Part shown: positions 18,850 to 27,211 of the stretch, in pieces
Layout of the letters: every line of letters begins with the position of its first letter
Position numbering within the stretch: the first letter of the stretch is position 1
DNA from: Nocardia salmonicida NBRC 13393
GTDB taxonomy: Bacteria; Actinomycetota; Actinomycetes; Mycobacteriales; Mycobacteriaceae
Assembly (NCBI RefSeq): GCF_001613085.1
Contig: NZ_BDBR01000005.1
Span: forward strand, 248,001 to 312,000
DNA: 64,000 nt
Direction: 5' to 3'
Position numbers and translations under genes: made by a program
Notes under the pieces: generated by a model
Databases searched by the model: none
Told to the model about the DNA's origin: nothing
Seen by the model: only the letters and a program-made list of their open reading frames with translations

Positions 18850-19796
18850 GTGTCGAATTGGTCGAAGTCGTCCGCTCCGGCTTTCGTGAGTGCGTACACC
18901 GCGGATCCGTCGTCATCCTCGACGCCTTCGGCACCCCCACCCTCGAACTCGGCGAGATCCACGGCCCGATCTTCCCGCGCTCCACCAACAAGCCGATGCA
19001 GGCATTGGCCCTGCTGCGCAACGGTTTCGACCCCGTCGACGACGACGAGCTCGCCATCGCCACCGCCTCCCACTTCGGCGAGCCCGACCACATCGCCCTG
19101 GTCCGTCGTCTGCTCGACCGCTTCGGCTTCACCGCCGAAGACCTCGCCTGCCCGCCCGACCTGCCCTTCGAGGAAAAGGCCCGCGCCGCCGCGATCACCG
19201 GCGACGGCCAGAGCCCGCTGTACATGAACTGTTCGGGCAAACACGCCGCGATGCTGGCGACCTGCGCGATCAACGACTGGCCGCGCACCGGGTACCTCGA
19301 GATCGAGCACCCGATCCAGCAAGCGGTGCTGGCCACCGTCGCCGACGTCACCGGCGAACCGGAGACCGATCTGGGTATCGACGGCTGCGGCCTGCCGATC
19401 GTGCCCGTCTCGCTGATCAACCTCGCGCGCGCCTTCGCCGGCTTCACCACGGCCGAGTCCGGCACCGCGCCGCGCCGGATCGCCGACGCCGTTCGGGCGA
19501 ATCCACGAGTGATTTCCGGCACCGGCGGCCCGGATCTCTCGGCCATGTCGGCAACCCCCGGACTGTTCTGCAAGATCGGCGCCGACGGCGTGCACGCGGG
19601 TGCGCTACCCGACGGAAGGGCCTTCGCGTACAAGATCGAAGACGGTCACGATCGGGCCCGGATGCCGCTGACGCTGGCGATTCTGCGCGAACTCGGCGTC
19701 GAGTGGACCGATCAGCACACCCGGCTCGCGGCCTCCGCGGTGCTCGGCGGCGACGCCAGAGTCGGTGTGATCCGCGCGATTCCGGGAGTCATCTGA
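18846..19796 (+). CDS. asparaginase II family protein
   Basis: This 316-residue protein belongs to the Rhizobium etli-type asparaginase II family. Readable conserved segments are FPRSTNKPMQALALL near residue 40 and MNCSGKHAAMLATC near residue 130, and these contain the family's Ser/Lys/Cys active-site residues as recalled. The expected reaction is L-asparagine to aspartate and ammonia in the cytoplasm. It is unrelated to the classical type I/II asparaginases. It is the last gene of the ygfZ-MOSC unit and overlaps the MOSC stop by ATGA. It would supply ammonia, which fits a nitrogen-regulated genome, but no GlnR site was identified. Confidence 0.85.
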   Translation: MSVELVEVVRSGFRECVHRGSVVILDAFGTPTLELGEIHGPIFPRSTNKPMQALALLRNGFDPVDDDELAIATASHFGEPDHIALVRRLLDRFGFTAEDLACPPDLPFEEKARAAAITGDGQSPLYMNCSGKHAAMLATCAINDWPRTGYLEIEHPIQQAVLATVADVTGEPETDLGIDGCGLPIVPVSLINLARAFAGFTTAESGTAPRRIADAVRANPRVISGTGGPDLSAMSATPGLFCKIGADGVHAGALPDGRAFAYKIEDGHDRARMPLTLAILRELGVEWTDQHTRLAASAVLGGDARVGVIRAIPGVI

Positions 19797-19970
19797 GACC
19801 GGGCGGTCTGGGCGAAGAAGGGGCAAACCGGGGCGCTTCGTCAGGTCTTCACCCACTCCTGGGAGCGCGACGCTCTGACACACGCTAAAGTGTCTGTCAG
19901 GAAGAGTTTAATTCGAACGGGGCCGCCAACAAACCCCAGGCCGCCCCGCAGTGACGCGAGGGGGTCAGCC

Positions 19971-20198
19971 ATGGGCCGTGGCCGGGCTAAGGCAAAGCAG
20001 ACCAAAGTCGCACGTGAGCTCAAGTACAGCTCCGCGCCGACCGACTTCGCGAGCCTTCAGCGCGAGCTGTCGGATAGCGATGCTCCGCCCTACTCCCAAC
20101 CAAGGAGTAGAGCAGTGCTGTCCGATGAGCATGATGCGGACGAGTCGCCGTCTCGTTGGAACGACGAGGACGACGGCTACGACAGCTGGCGCCGCTGA
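19971..20198 (+). CDS. DUF3073 protein
   Basis: This small basic-to-acidic protein of 75 residues starts with the family hallmark MGRGRAKAKQTKVARELKYS. Residues 50-75 are acidic and end in DSWRR. It is conserved across Actinobacteria next to purM (Rv0810c in M. tuberculosis) and its function is unknown. The ATG is preceded by GCGAGGGGG. A TAAAGT -10 box at 19886-19891 would give a 5'UTR of about 70 nt. The frame is open upstream from a GTG at 19890, but that codon overlaps the -10. Confidence 0.92.
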   Translation: MGRGRAKAKQTKVARELKYSSAPTDFASLQRELSDSDAPPYSQPRSRAVLSDEHDADESPSRWNDEDDGYDSWRR

Positions 20199-20211
20199 CC
20201 TGACAGCGACG

Positions 20212-20239
20212 AAGGGGGAGGCCTGAGGGCCTCCCCCTT
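20212..20239 (+). terminator. intrinsic terminator after DUF3073
   Basis: A perfect 12-bp stem (20212-20223 with 20228-20239) closes a 4-nt loop, 13 nt after the DUF3073 stop. It is the first of three hairpins in the 289-nt convergent gap to purM, which holds no gene. Confidence 0.75.
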
Positions 20240-20302
20240 CCAGCCGTTCTCAGGTGAGTGACGACAGGCTCGTAGTAGCAGTTACGGCGAATACCTGAAT
20301 AC

Positions 20303-20340
20303 ACGACGAGCGTCCTGTGCACACACAGGACGCTCGTCGT
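20303..20340. terminator. perfect 17-bp hairpin between DUF3073 and purM
   Basis: The arms 20303-20319 and 20324-20340 are perfectly complementary with a CACA loop. There is no T-run on either side. It may act as a bidirectional transcription barrier or stabilise 3' ends. Confidence 0.6.
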
Positions 20341-20439
20341 GTTCGCCGCCTCGAGGCCCCGACCACCCCGAGCCGACGGGCACGAACCCTCCAGCTATGG
20401 GATAGCCACTCAGTGGCCGGAGCAAACCCGGGACGCACA

Positions 20440-20470
20440 CGAGCCGGGCCGCTCGTCGCGACCCGGCTCG
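20440..20470 (-). terminator. hairpin after purM
   Basis: A 9-bp perfect stem (20440-20448 with 20462-20470) closes a 13-nt loop, 17 nt beyond the purM stop in its direction. Confidence 0.5.
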
Positions 20471-20487
20471 GTGGTAACTCGAAAAGA

Positions 20488-21567
20488 TCAGAACCTGGGG
20501 TGATCGCCCAGCAGCACCGCACGCGGCGCCGCGACATCGGCGGCCTTCTTGACCTGGCCCAGCGTCCAGCAGTCGATGTGGCGGGCAGTGAGCACCGCCA
20601 GCGCACGATCGGCGTCCTCGGGCGCCACGATCGCGACCATACCGACGCCCATGTTGAACGTCTTCTCCATCTCGATCCGCTCCACGCGTCCGCGCTGGGC
20701 GATCATCTTGAACACCGGCGCCGGGTTCCAGGTGCCACGATCCAGCTCGGCCACCAGGCCCGCGGGCAGCACCCGGGCCAGGTTGGCGGCCAGGCCGCCG
20801 CCGGTGACGTGCGAGAAGGTGCGCACATCGGTTTCGGCGATCAGCGCGAGGCAGTCCTTGGCGTAGATGCGGGTCGGTTCGAGCAGTTCCTCACCGAGGG
20901 TGCGGCCGAATTCCTCGACGTAGCCGGTGAGCGACATCCGGTCGATGTCGAGCAGCACCTTGCGCGCCAGGCTGTAGCCGTTGGAGTGCAGGCCCGAGGA
21001 CCCCATCGCGATGACGACATCGCCGGGACGCACCCGGTCGGGGCCGAGCACCGCGTCGGCCTCGACGACACCGACGCCGGTGGCGGACAGGTCGTAGTCA
21101 TCGGGATCCATCAGACCCGGGTGCTCGGCGGTCTCGCCGCCGAGCAACGCGCAACCGGCCTTGATGCAGCCCTCGGCGATGCCGGAGACCAGCTCGGCGA
21201 CCTTCTCCGGGATCACCTTGCCGATGGCGATGTAGTCCTGCAGGAACAGCGGCTCGGCGCCACACACCACCAGGTCGTCGACGACCATGGCGACCAGATC
21301 GAGCCCGACGGTGTCGTGCTTGTCCAGCGCCTGGGCGACGGCGATCTTGGTGCCGACACCGTCGGTGGAGGCGGCGAGCAACGGCTCCCGATAGCCGCCC
21401 TTGAGCGCGAACAGCCCGGCGAAGCCGCCGATACCGCCCTGTACCTCGGGTCGGCTGGCCTTCCTGGCCAATGGTCCGAACAATTCGACGGCGCGGTCAC
21501 CGGCTTCGATGCTCACGCCTGCCGCAGCGTAGGAAGCGCCTGCACCGCTGGGTGTCTGTTCAGTCAT
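20488..21567 (-). CDS. purM: phosphoribosylformylglycinamidine cyclo-ligase
   Basis: PurM (AIR synthetase), 359 residues, closes the imidazole ring: FGAM plus ATP gives AIR. TDGVGTK near residue 65 and the Gly-rich ATP-binding segments, such as MGSSGLHSNGYSL, are present. A TTG 18 nt upstream is in frame, but the ATG beginning MTEQTPSG is the family-like start. It is a monocistronic minus-strand gene with its own hairpin terminators. The peptide ABC importer lies directly upstream on the same strand. Confidence 0.95.
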   Translation of the reverse strand: MTEQTPSGAGASYAAAGVSIEAGDRAVELFGPLARKASRPEVQGGIGGFAGLFALKGGYREPLLAASTDGVGTKIAVAQALDKHDTVGLDLVAMVVDDLVVCGAEPLFLQDYIAIGKVIPEKVAELVSGIAEGCIKAGCALLGGETAEHPGLMDPDDYDLSATGVGVVEADAVLGPDRVRPGDVVIAMGSSGLHSNGYSLARKVLLDIDRMSLTGYVEEFGRTLGEELLEPTRIYAKDCLALIAETDVRTFSHVTGGGLAANLARVLPAGLVAELDRGTWNPAPVFKMIAQRGRVERIEMEKTFNMGVGMVAIVAPEDADRALAVLTARHIDCWTLGQVKKAADVAAPRAVLLGDHPRF

Positions 21568-21654
21568 TGTGGGGGAAAGCTCCAAACCGAATCGGCGGAT
21601 AGATGCCTAGTAACTCTAAGTGATCCGCCAGTTCAGCTGTCGTGCGGCTCCAGC

Positions 21655-23319
21655 TCATTGTCCCGGTTCAGTGGCGAATGTGGCGGCGATCTCTGCGCGC
21701 CGGCGCCTCTGTTCGACCGGGTCTGGGACGGGAACGGCCGCGACCAGGCGACGGGTGTACTCGTGCTGGGGGTTGCGCAGGATCTGTTCGTTGTCGCCTT
21801 CCTCGACGCAGGATCCCTCGCGCAGCACCATGATCCGGTCCGCGAGCTGGTCGACGACGGCGAGGTCGTGGCTGATGAACAGACACGCCCAACCACACCC
21901 TCGCTGCAGTTCGGCGAACAGTTCGAGCACCGCTGCCTGCACCGAGACGTCGAGCGCGCTGGTCGGCTCGTCGGCGACGAGCAGATCCGGGTCGAGCACC
22001 AGCGCCCGCGCCAGGCTGGCCCGCTGACGCTGTCCGCCGGACAGTTCGTGCGGGTACCGATTCTCGGTGCCCGCGGGCAGCCGCACGTCGTCGAGCATGT
22101 GCCGCACCCGCGCGCGGACGCTCGCCTTGTCGCCGATGCCGTGCACGACCAGGGGCTCCGCGACGCATTCGCCGACGGTCAGGCGCGGGTTGAGCGAACC
22201 GGCCGGGTCCTGGAACACGAACCCGAACCGCCGCCGGATCGGCCGCAGCTTGCGCTGGGACAGATCCGCGATGTCCTGCCCGCGAATCAGCACGTGCCCC
22301 TCGCTCGGCCGTTGCAGCGCGGCCACACAGCGCCCGATGGTCGACTTGCCCGACCCCGACTCACCGACCAAGCCTAGGGTCTCCCCCGGCCTGATCTGCA
22401 AGCTGACGCCGTCGACCGCACGAAACGCCGGCCGACCGAACGGCCCGGGGAACGTGACGACCAGATCCTTCACATCGAGCACCGGCTCGACGGTCCGATC
22501 GATCGTGGGCCGCTCGATGGTCGCCGCACCGAGATGCGGAACGGCATCGAGCAGCGCCCTGGTGTACTCGGCCTTCGGACTGGCGAACAGTTCGTGCACC
22601 GGCGCCTGTTCGACCACCTCGCCCGCGCGCATCACCACCACCCGATCGGCGAGGTCGGCCACCACGCCCATGTTGTGGGTGATCAGCACGATCGCGCTGC
22701 CGAGTCGATCGCGCAGATCGCGCAGCAGTTCCAGGATCTCGGCCTGCACGGTGACATCGAGCGCGGTGGTCGGCTCGTCGGCGATGATCACCTTCGGCTC
22801 GCACGAGATGGCGATCGCGATCATCACGCGCTGCTTCTGCCCGCCGGAGAGCTGATGCGGGTAGTAGTCGACCCGATGCTCGGGATCGGGCAGCCCGACC
22901 GTGCGCAACAGCTCGATCGCCCTGGCCTTGGCGGCTTTTCGGCCCATGCCACTGTGGGCGCGCAGTGCCTCGCAGATCTGGAACCCGACGGTGAACAGTG
23001 GATCGAGCGCACGTGCCGGTTCCTGGAACACCATCGACACCTCGCCACCGCGCAGCGCGGTGAGCTGACGCTCGGTCATCGAGGTCACCGGCCGATCGCC
23101 GATGGTCACCAGCCCGCGCACCGAGGCCGAATGCGGCAGCAGCCCGATCGCGGTACGCGAACTCACCGACTTGCCCGACCCGGACTCGCCGACGATCGCG
23201 AGTACCTCACCGGGGAACACCTCGTAGGACACATCGCGCACCGCGTTCACGGGTCCGCTGTCGGTCGAGAAGGTGACCGACAGTCCCGAAACAGCCAGTG
23301 CGGCGGTCTTTTCACTCAT
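21655..23319 (-). CDS. dipeptide ABC transporter ATP-binding protein (fused DppD-DppF type)
   Basis: This 554-residue protein contains two complete ABC ATPases in one chain. The first has Walker A GESGSGKSVSS and signature LSGGQKQRVMIA. The second has GESGSGKSTIG and LSGGQRQRASLA. Together they would power the peptide/nickel-family importer whose permeases and binding protein are encoded just upstream. The ATG overlaps the permease stop by 8 nt. An earlier in-frame start exists but runs deep into the upstream gene. Single-chain fusion of the two ATPases is common in actinobacteria. Confidence 0.92.
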   Translation of the reverse strand: MSEKTAALAVSGLSVTFSTDSGPVNAVRDVSYEVFPGEVLAIVGESGSGKSVSSRTAIGLLPHSASVRGLVTIGDRPVTSMTERQLTALRGGEVSMVFQEPARALDPLFTVGFQICEALRAHSGMGRKAAKARAIELLRTVGLPDPEHRVDYYPHQLSGGQKQRVMIAIAISCEPKVIIADEPTTALDVTVQAEILELLRDLRDRLGSAIVLITHNMGVVADLADRVVVMRAGEVVEQAPVHELFASPKAEYTRALLDAVPHLGAATIERPTIDRTVEPVLDVKDLVVTFPGPFGRPAFRAVDGVSLQIRPGETLGLVGESGSGKSTIGRCVAALQRPSEGHVLIRGQDIADLSQRKLRPIRRRFGFVFQDPAGSLNPRLTVGECVAEPLVVHGIGDKASVRARVRHMLDDVRLPAGTENRYPHELSGGQRQRASLARALVLDPDLLVADEPTSALDVSVQAAVLELFAELQRGCGWACLFISHDLAVVDQLADRIMVLREGSCVEEGDNEQILRNPQHEYTRRLVAAVPVPDPVEQRRRRAEIAATFATEPGQ

Positions 23320-24262
23320 CGACTGTTTCCTTGTCTGCCGAGGTGACCGCACGCCTGGTGCGCAGCAGCGGATTCAGCGTTTCGTCGAGGCTCTCGCCGA
23401 CCAGCGTCATCCCGAGCACGACCAGCACGATCGCGGTTCCGGGGAAGATCGAGGTCCACCAGATGCCGTTGGAGACATCGTTGAGCGCCTTGTTCAGGTC
23501 GTAGCCCCATTCGGCGGCCTGGGTCGGCTCGATGCCGAACCCGAGGAAGCCGAGCGCGGCGAGGGTGAGGATGGCGTCGGCGGCATTGATCGTGACGATC
23601 ACCGGCAGCGAGCCGGTGACGTTGGACAGGATGTGGCGGAACATGATTCGCGTCGTCGAGGCGCCGGTCACCCGGGCGGCGTCCACGTACGGCTCGGTCT
23701 TCACCGCGACCGTCGCATTGCGCACCACCCGGAAGTACTGCGGCACATAGACAACCGTGATCGCGATGGCCGCCGACAGCATCCCGCCGAGACTGCTCGA
23801 CGTACCACCGGCGACGACGATCGACACTACGATGGCCAGCAGCAGCGACGGAAACGCGTAGATGGCGTCCATGATCAGCACCAATGTCTTGTCGATCCAG
23901 CGCCCCACGAACCCCGACAGCAGGCCCAGCGGCACGCCGACCAGCAGCGACAGCGTCACCGAGATCGCGATCACCAGCAGCGCGGTGCGCGCGCCGAACA
24001 GCACCCGCGAGAGCACATCCTCGCTACGCACCGACGTACCGAACCAGTGCTCGGCCGACGGACCCTGCTGCGGCACGAAAGCCGCACCGTCAGCGGAGTT
24101 CTGGGCCAGCCCGTACGGCGCGAGCAACGGCGCGAACGCCGCCACGAACACGAACACACCGACCAGCACCAATCCGGTGATGAGCGTGACTCGTTGCAGC
24201 CCCGAGGTTTTCGACAGCAGCTCGGCGCCGGGCAGACGCCGACGTTGCACAGCGGTGGTCAT
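23312..24262 (-). CDS. peptide ABC transporter permease (DppC-like)
   Basis: This 316-residue permease has about six helices: a first helix at 25-48, then a periplasmic loop, then the BPD transport domain. Its EAA-type loop reads DAARVTGASTTRIMFRHIL. It pairs with the DppB-like protein encoded immediately upstream, whose stop codon touches its ATG with no gap. The substrate is inferred to be oligopeptides from family membership only. Confidence 0.9.
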   Translation of the reverse strand: MTTAVQRRRLPGAELLSKTSGLQRVTLITGLVLVGVFVFVAAFAPLLAPYGLAQNSADGAAFVPQQGPSAEHWFGTSVRSEDVLSRVLFGARTALLVIAISVTLSLLVGVPLGLLSGFVGRWIDKTLVLIMDAIYAFPSLLLAIVVSIVVAGGTSSSLGGMLSAAIAITVVYVPQYFRVVRNATVAVKTEPYVDAARVTGASTTRIMFRHILSNVTGSLPVIVTINAADAILTLAALGFLGFGIEPTQAAEWGYDLNKALNDVSNGIWWTSIFPGTAIVLVVLGMTLVGESLDETLNPLLRTRRAVTSADKETVDE

Positions 24263-25360
24263 CTAGAACCTCACCCTCGGGTCGATCATCGCGACGATGG
24301 CGTCGACGACGAAGCTCATCACCGCGACGACCAGCGCGATGAACGCCACGATGCCCTGCACCGCGATGAAGTCGCGCGCCCGCAGATACTCGGCGAGCTG
24401 ATAGCCCAAGCCTTTCCATTCGAACGTGGTCTCGGTGAGCACCGCGCCGCCGAGCATCATCGCGATGCACATGCCCATCACCGTGATGATCGGGATCAGC
24501 GCGTTGCGCACCGCGTGCCTGCCGGTGACCACCCGCGTGGACAACCCACGCGCCCGCGCCGCCTCGACGAAATCACTGCGCAGCGTCTGGATCAGGTTCA
24601 CCCGCACCAGCCGCAGGAAGATGCCGCCGGTGAGCAAGCCGAGCGCCACCGCGGGCAGCACCGCGTGTTCGAGTACGTCGAGCACATAGGACGGTTCGCC
24701 GTAGAGGATCGCATCGACGATCAGGATGTTGGTCTTCGGCGAGACATGTTGCAGCGCAAGCTCTACATCCGTGCTGGCGCGGCCGCCGACCGGGAACCAG
24801 CCGAGCCACACCGAGAAGATCAGCTTGAACAGCATGCCCACGAAGAACACCGGGGCCGCGTAGGCCAGCACCGCGGAGAACCGCAGAAACGCGTCCGAGG
24901 CTGTATCCCGATGTGTCGCAGCGTATCTGCCCAGTGGCACACCGACAGCGAAGGCGACCAGCAGGCCCCAGAAGACGAGTTCGAAAGTGGCGGCACCGTA
25001 GGTGATCACCACATCGCTGATCGCCTGGTTGTCCTGTGTCCGGCCGAAATCACCGTGCAGGAAGCCAGTGATGTACTCCCAATACTGCGTCAGGATAGGG
25101 CGATTGAGCCCCGCGGCTTCCTTGCGTTCCTCGATCTGGTCCTGGGTCAGTCGGCCACCCATGGCCGCGCTGATCGGGTCACCGATCACCCGCATCAGGA
25201 AGAACACCACTGTCACCAGCAACCACGCGGTCGGCAGAATCAGCAACAGCCGAATCAGCAGGTACCGCAGCAAAGCCACCTGGCGGGAACCCCCGCCGCG
25301 CATCCACCCGAAACGCTGCGCCCGGATCGGTGATCCGGGCGCAGCGGCAACGTCACTCAC
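24263..25360 (-). CDS. peptide ABC transporter permease (DppB-like)
   Basis: This 365-residue permease has a first membrane helix near 30-52 and the characteristic EAA loop FVEAARARGLSTRVVTGRHAV. Gln/Glu-rich cytoplasmic and periplasmic segments lie between. The ATG overlaps the stop of the binding protein by ATGA. It belongs to the four-gene importer operon on the minus strand. Confidence 0.9.
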   Translation of the reverse strand: MSDVAAAPGSPIRAQRFGWMRGGGSRQVALLRYLLIRLLLILPTAWLLVTVVFFLMRVIGDPISAAMGGRLTQDQIEERKEAAGLNRPILTQYWEYITGFLHGDFGRTQDNQAISDVVITYGAATFELVFWGLLVAFAVGVPLGRYAATHRDTASDAFLRFSAVLAYAAPVFFVGMLFKLIFSVWLGWFPVGGRASTDVELALQHVSPKTNILIVDAILYGEPSYVLDVLEHAVLPAVALGLLTGGIFLRLVRVNLIQTLRSDFVEAARARGLSTRVVTGRHAVRNALIPIITVMGMCIAMMLGGAVLTETTFEWKGLGYQLAEYLRARDFIAVQGIVAFIALVVAVMSFVVDAIVAMIDPRVRF

Positions 25361-26964
25361 TTGCTCAGGACCGTGAACCGGAACTTGAAGGAGCCGTCGA
25401 GGGTCTGATCCACACCGCTGACGCCCGGCTTCGACACCGCGACCTGCTTACCCGAGAGCAACGGCAGGGTCGGCAGATGGTTCTGCGCCAGATCGGTCTG
25501 GATCTTCTTCAGCAACTCGATCCGCTTGGTCGCGTCGGACTCGGTGGCCTCGGCGGTGAGCTGGGCGTTGATGCCGGGGTTCTCGAAGTGCGACTGCAGG
25601 AAGTTGTTCGGGCCGAAGAACGGCGTCAGGTAGTTGTCGGCGTCCGGGAAGTCCGGGAACCAGCCGAACTGGTACATCGGGTACCCGTCGGAGGCGCGCT
25701 CCTTCTGGTAGGTCACCCACTCGGTGGACTGCAGGTTCACCTTGAACAGACCCGAGGCCTCGAGCTGGGACTTGACCGCCGCGTACTCCTCCGAGGAGCT
25801 GGAGCCGTAGTGGTCGGGGTTGTACTGCAGGTTCAGCGTCACCGGGGTGGCGATGCCCGCTTCGGCGAGGTACTTCGCGGCGGCGACCTTGTCGGGCTTG
25901 GCGCCGTAGAGATCCTTCAGCGGCTCGGCCGACCCGGCCATGCCCGAGGGGACGTAGCCGAAGGCGGGCTGGTAGGTGCCCTTGTAGACACCGTTGGCCA
26001 GCGCCTCACGGTCGACGGAGGACGCGAATGCCTTGCGCACGGCCAGCTTCTGCGCCGGCGTATTGCCCGGCATGGTGTTCATGTTGAACACCACGTAGCG
26101 CAGCTCGCCGCCGGGGCCGTCGGTGACCTTCACCTTGGAATCGGTCCGCAGGGAGTCGATGTCGGTGGGGGTGAACGAGCGGTAGCCGACGTCGATGGCG
26201 CCGTTCTGCAGGTCCAGCTTCAGGTTGTCGGAGGTGGCGTAGTACTTGGTCGACACCGTCGCGGTCTTCGGCGTGCCGAGGATGCCCTGGTAGTCGGGAT
26301 TGGCCCGGTATTCCACCAGCTTGTTCTTGTCGTAGCTGGAGATCGTGTACGGGCCGGAGTAGCCCTTGGCCGCGACGACCTCGTCGTCGGTGGCGACCTT
26401 GTCGGCTGGGAAGACCAGCTCGTCGACGATCGGGCCCGCCTGGGTCGGCAGGATCGTCGGGAAGGTCTGATCATTGGCGACCTTCAGGGTGAACGCGACG
26501 GTGAGATCGTCGACCACATCGGTCTTGTCGAGATTGCCGAGCAGCGACGCGGGACCGTGCGGATCGTTGATCTTCACCATCCGGTCGAAGGAGAACTTCA
26601 CGCTCTTGGCGGTCAACGGGTTACCGCTGGCGAATTTCAGCCCGGATTTGATCTTGCAGGTGTAGACCGTCGGAGTGGTGAATTCGCACTTTTCCGCCGC
26701 ATCGGGTTTGGGCGTGGTATCACCCGGTGCGAAGTTCAGTAGATACGAATAGATCTGGTTCTCCACCAGCAGCGAACCGTTGTCGTACGCCGCGGCCGGG
26801 TCGAGCGAGAAGATCTTGTCGGTGGTGCCGACGACCAGGCCCGCACCGGAGCCCGCTTCATCGGTGCGGCCGGAGCCACAACCGGCCAGCGCGGCGGCGA
26901 CAGCGGCGGTAACCCCCACCGCGGCAATTCGTTTCGCGCGCATGCTTCGTGCCTTGTTCAACAT
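25357..26964 (-). CDS. extracellular solute-binding lipoprotein, family 5 (peptide/nickel type)
   Basis: This is the substrate receptor of the importer, 535 residues. The N-terminus MLNKARSMRAKRI is followed by a hydrophobic stretch and the lipobox LAGC, so it is a lipid-anchored surface protein. The family 5 binding-protein pattern is clear (ENQIYSYLLN, FSFDRMVKIND, YRSFTPTDIDSL). The frame is open 40 codons upstream, but that part is not signal-like. A second Met 7 codons in (26943) is an alternative start. It is first in the operon, about 250 nt downstream of purF. Confidence 0.88.
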   Translation of the reverse strand: MLNKARSMRAKRIAAVGVTAAVAAALAGCGSGRTDEAGSGAGLVVGTTDKIFSLDPAAAYDNGSLLVENQIYSYLLNFAPGDTTPKPDAAEKCEFTTPTVYTCKIKSGLKFASGNPLTAKSVKFSFDRMVKINDPHGPASLLGNLDKTDVVDDLTVAFTLKVANDQTFPTILPTQAGPIVDELVFPADKVATDDEVVAAKGYSGPYTISSYDKNKLVEYRANPDYQGILGTPKTATVSTKYYATSDNLKLDLQNGAIDVGYRSFTPTDIDSLRTDSKVKVTDGPGGELRYVVFNMNTMPGNTPAQKLAVRKAFASSVDREALANGVYKGTYQPAFGYVPSGMAGSAEPLKDLYGAKPDKVAAAKYLAEAGIATPVTLNLQYNPDHYGSSSSEEYAAVKSQLEASGLFKVNLQSTEWVTYQKERASDGYPMYQFGWFPDFPDADNYLTPFFGPNNFLQSHFENPGINAQLTAEATESDATKRIELLKKIQTDLAQNHLPTLPLLSGKQVAVSKPGVSGVDQTLDGSFKFRFTVLSK

Positions 26965-27121
26965 CAGGTCCCATTCTCGAACGCCGCGCAGTCGCCGCCC
27001 CCGGATCACAGAGGCGACGACTACATGGTGAGCTAGCGATATAACGAGGGACCGTACAGGTGAACCATTACCGCCCAGTTTCAAATGGTCCGAATTATTG
27101 CCGCCATGTTATGAACTAATC

Positions 27122-27149
27122 TTACGAAATTACCGGTTACCGGAATTAC
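27122..27149. repeat. four spaced TTAC units in the purF-dpp gap
   Basis: TTAC occurs at 27122, 27130, 27137 and 27146, with a tandem TTACCGG/TTACCGGAA core. The block lies about 160 nt upstream of the peptide-binding gene in an AT-richer gap. It could bind a regulator. GlnR boxes also contain GTAAC/GTTAC units, but the 7-9 nt spacing does not fit the usual 11-nt pattern. Confidence 0.3.
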
Positions 27150-27163
27150 CTTCGTACACAACA

Positions 27164-27200
27164 CAAAAGGGGCCGAACAGGTTTATCCTGTCCGACCCCT
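27164..27200 (-). terminator. intrinsic terminator after purF
   Basis: A 14-bp stem with two G-U pairs (27187-27200 with 27168-27181) and a 5-nt loop is followed on the minus strand by TTTTGTG. It starts 11 nt after the purF stop. Confidence 0.85.
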
Positions 27201-27211
27201 CGTGTGCGGCG

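Noticed and set aside
18567..19888. Long alternative frames in the MOSC and asparaginase genes, in +2/+3 and antisense
   Set aside because: The chosen frames hold clear MOSC and asparaginase II motifs with exact ATGA overlaps. The others are Arg/His-rich shadows.
19890..19970. Possible N-terminal extension of the DUF3073 protein from GTG 19890
   Set aside because: The GTG lies inside the TAAAGT -10 box, and the family always starts MGRGRAK. A Shine-Dalgarno precedes ATG 19971.
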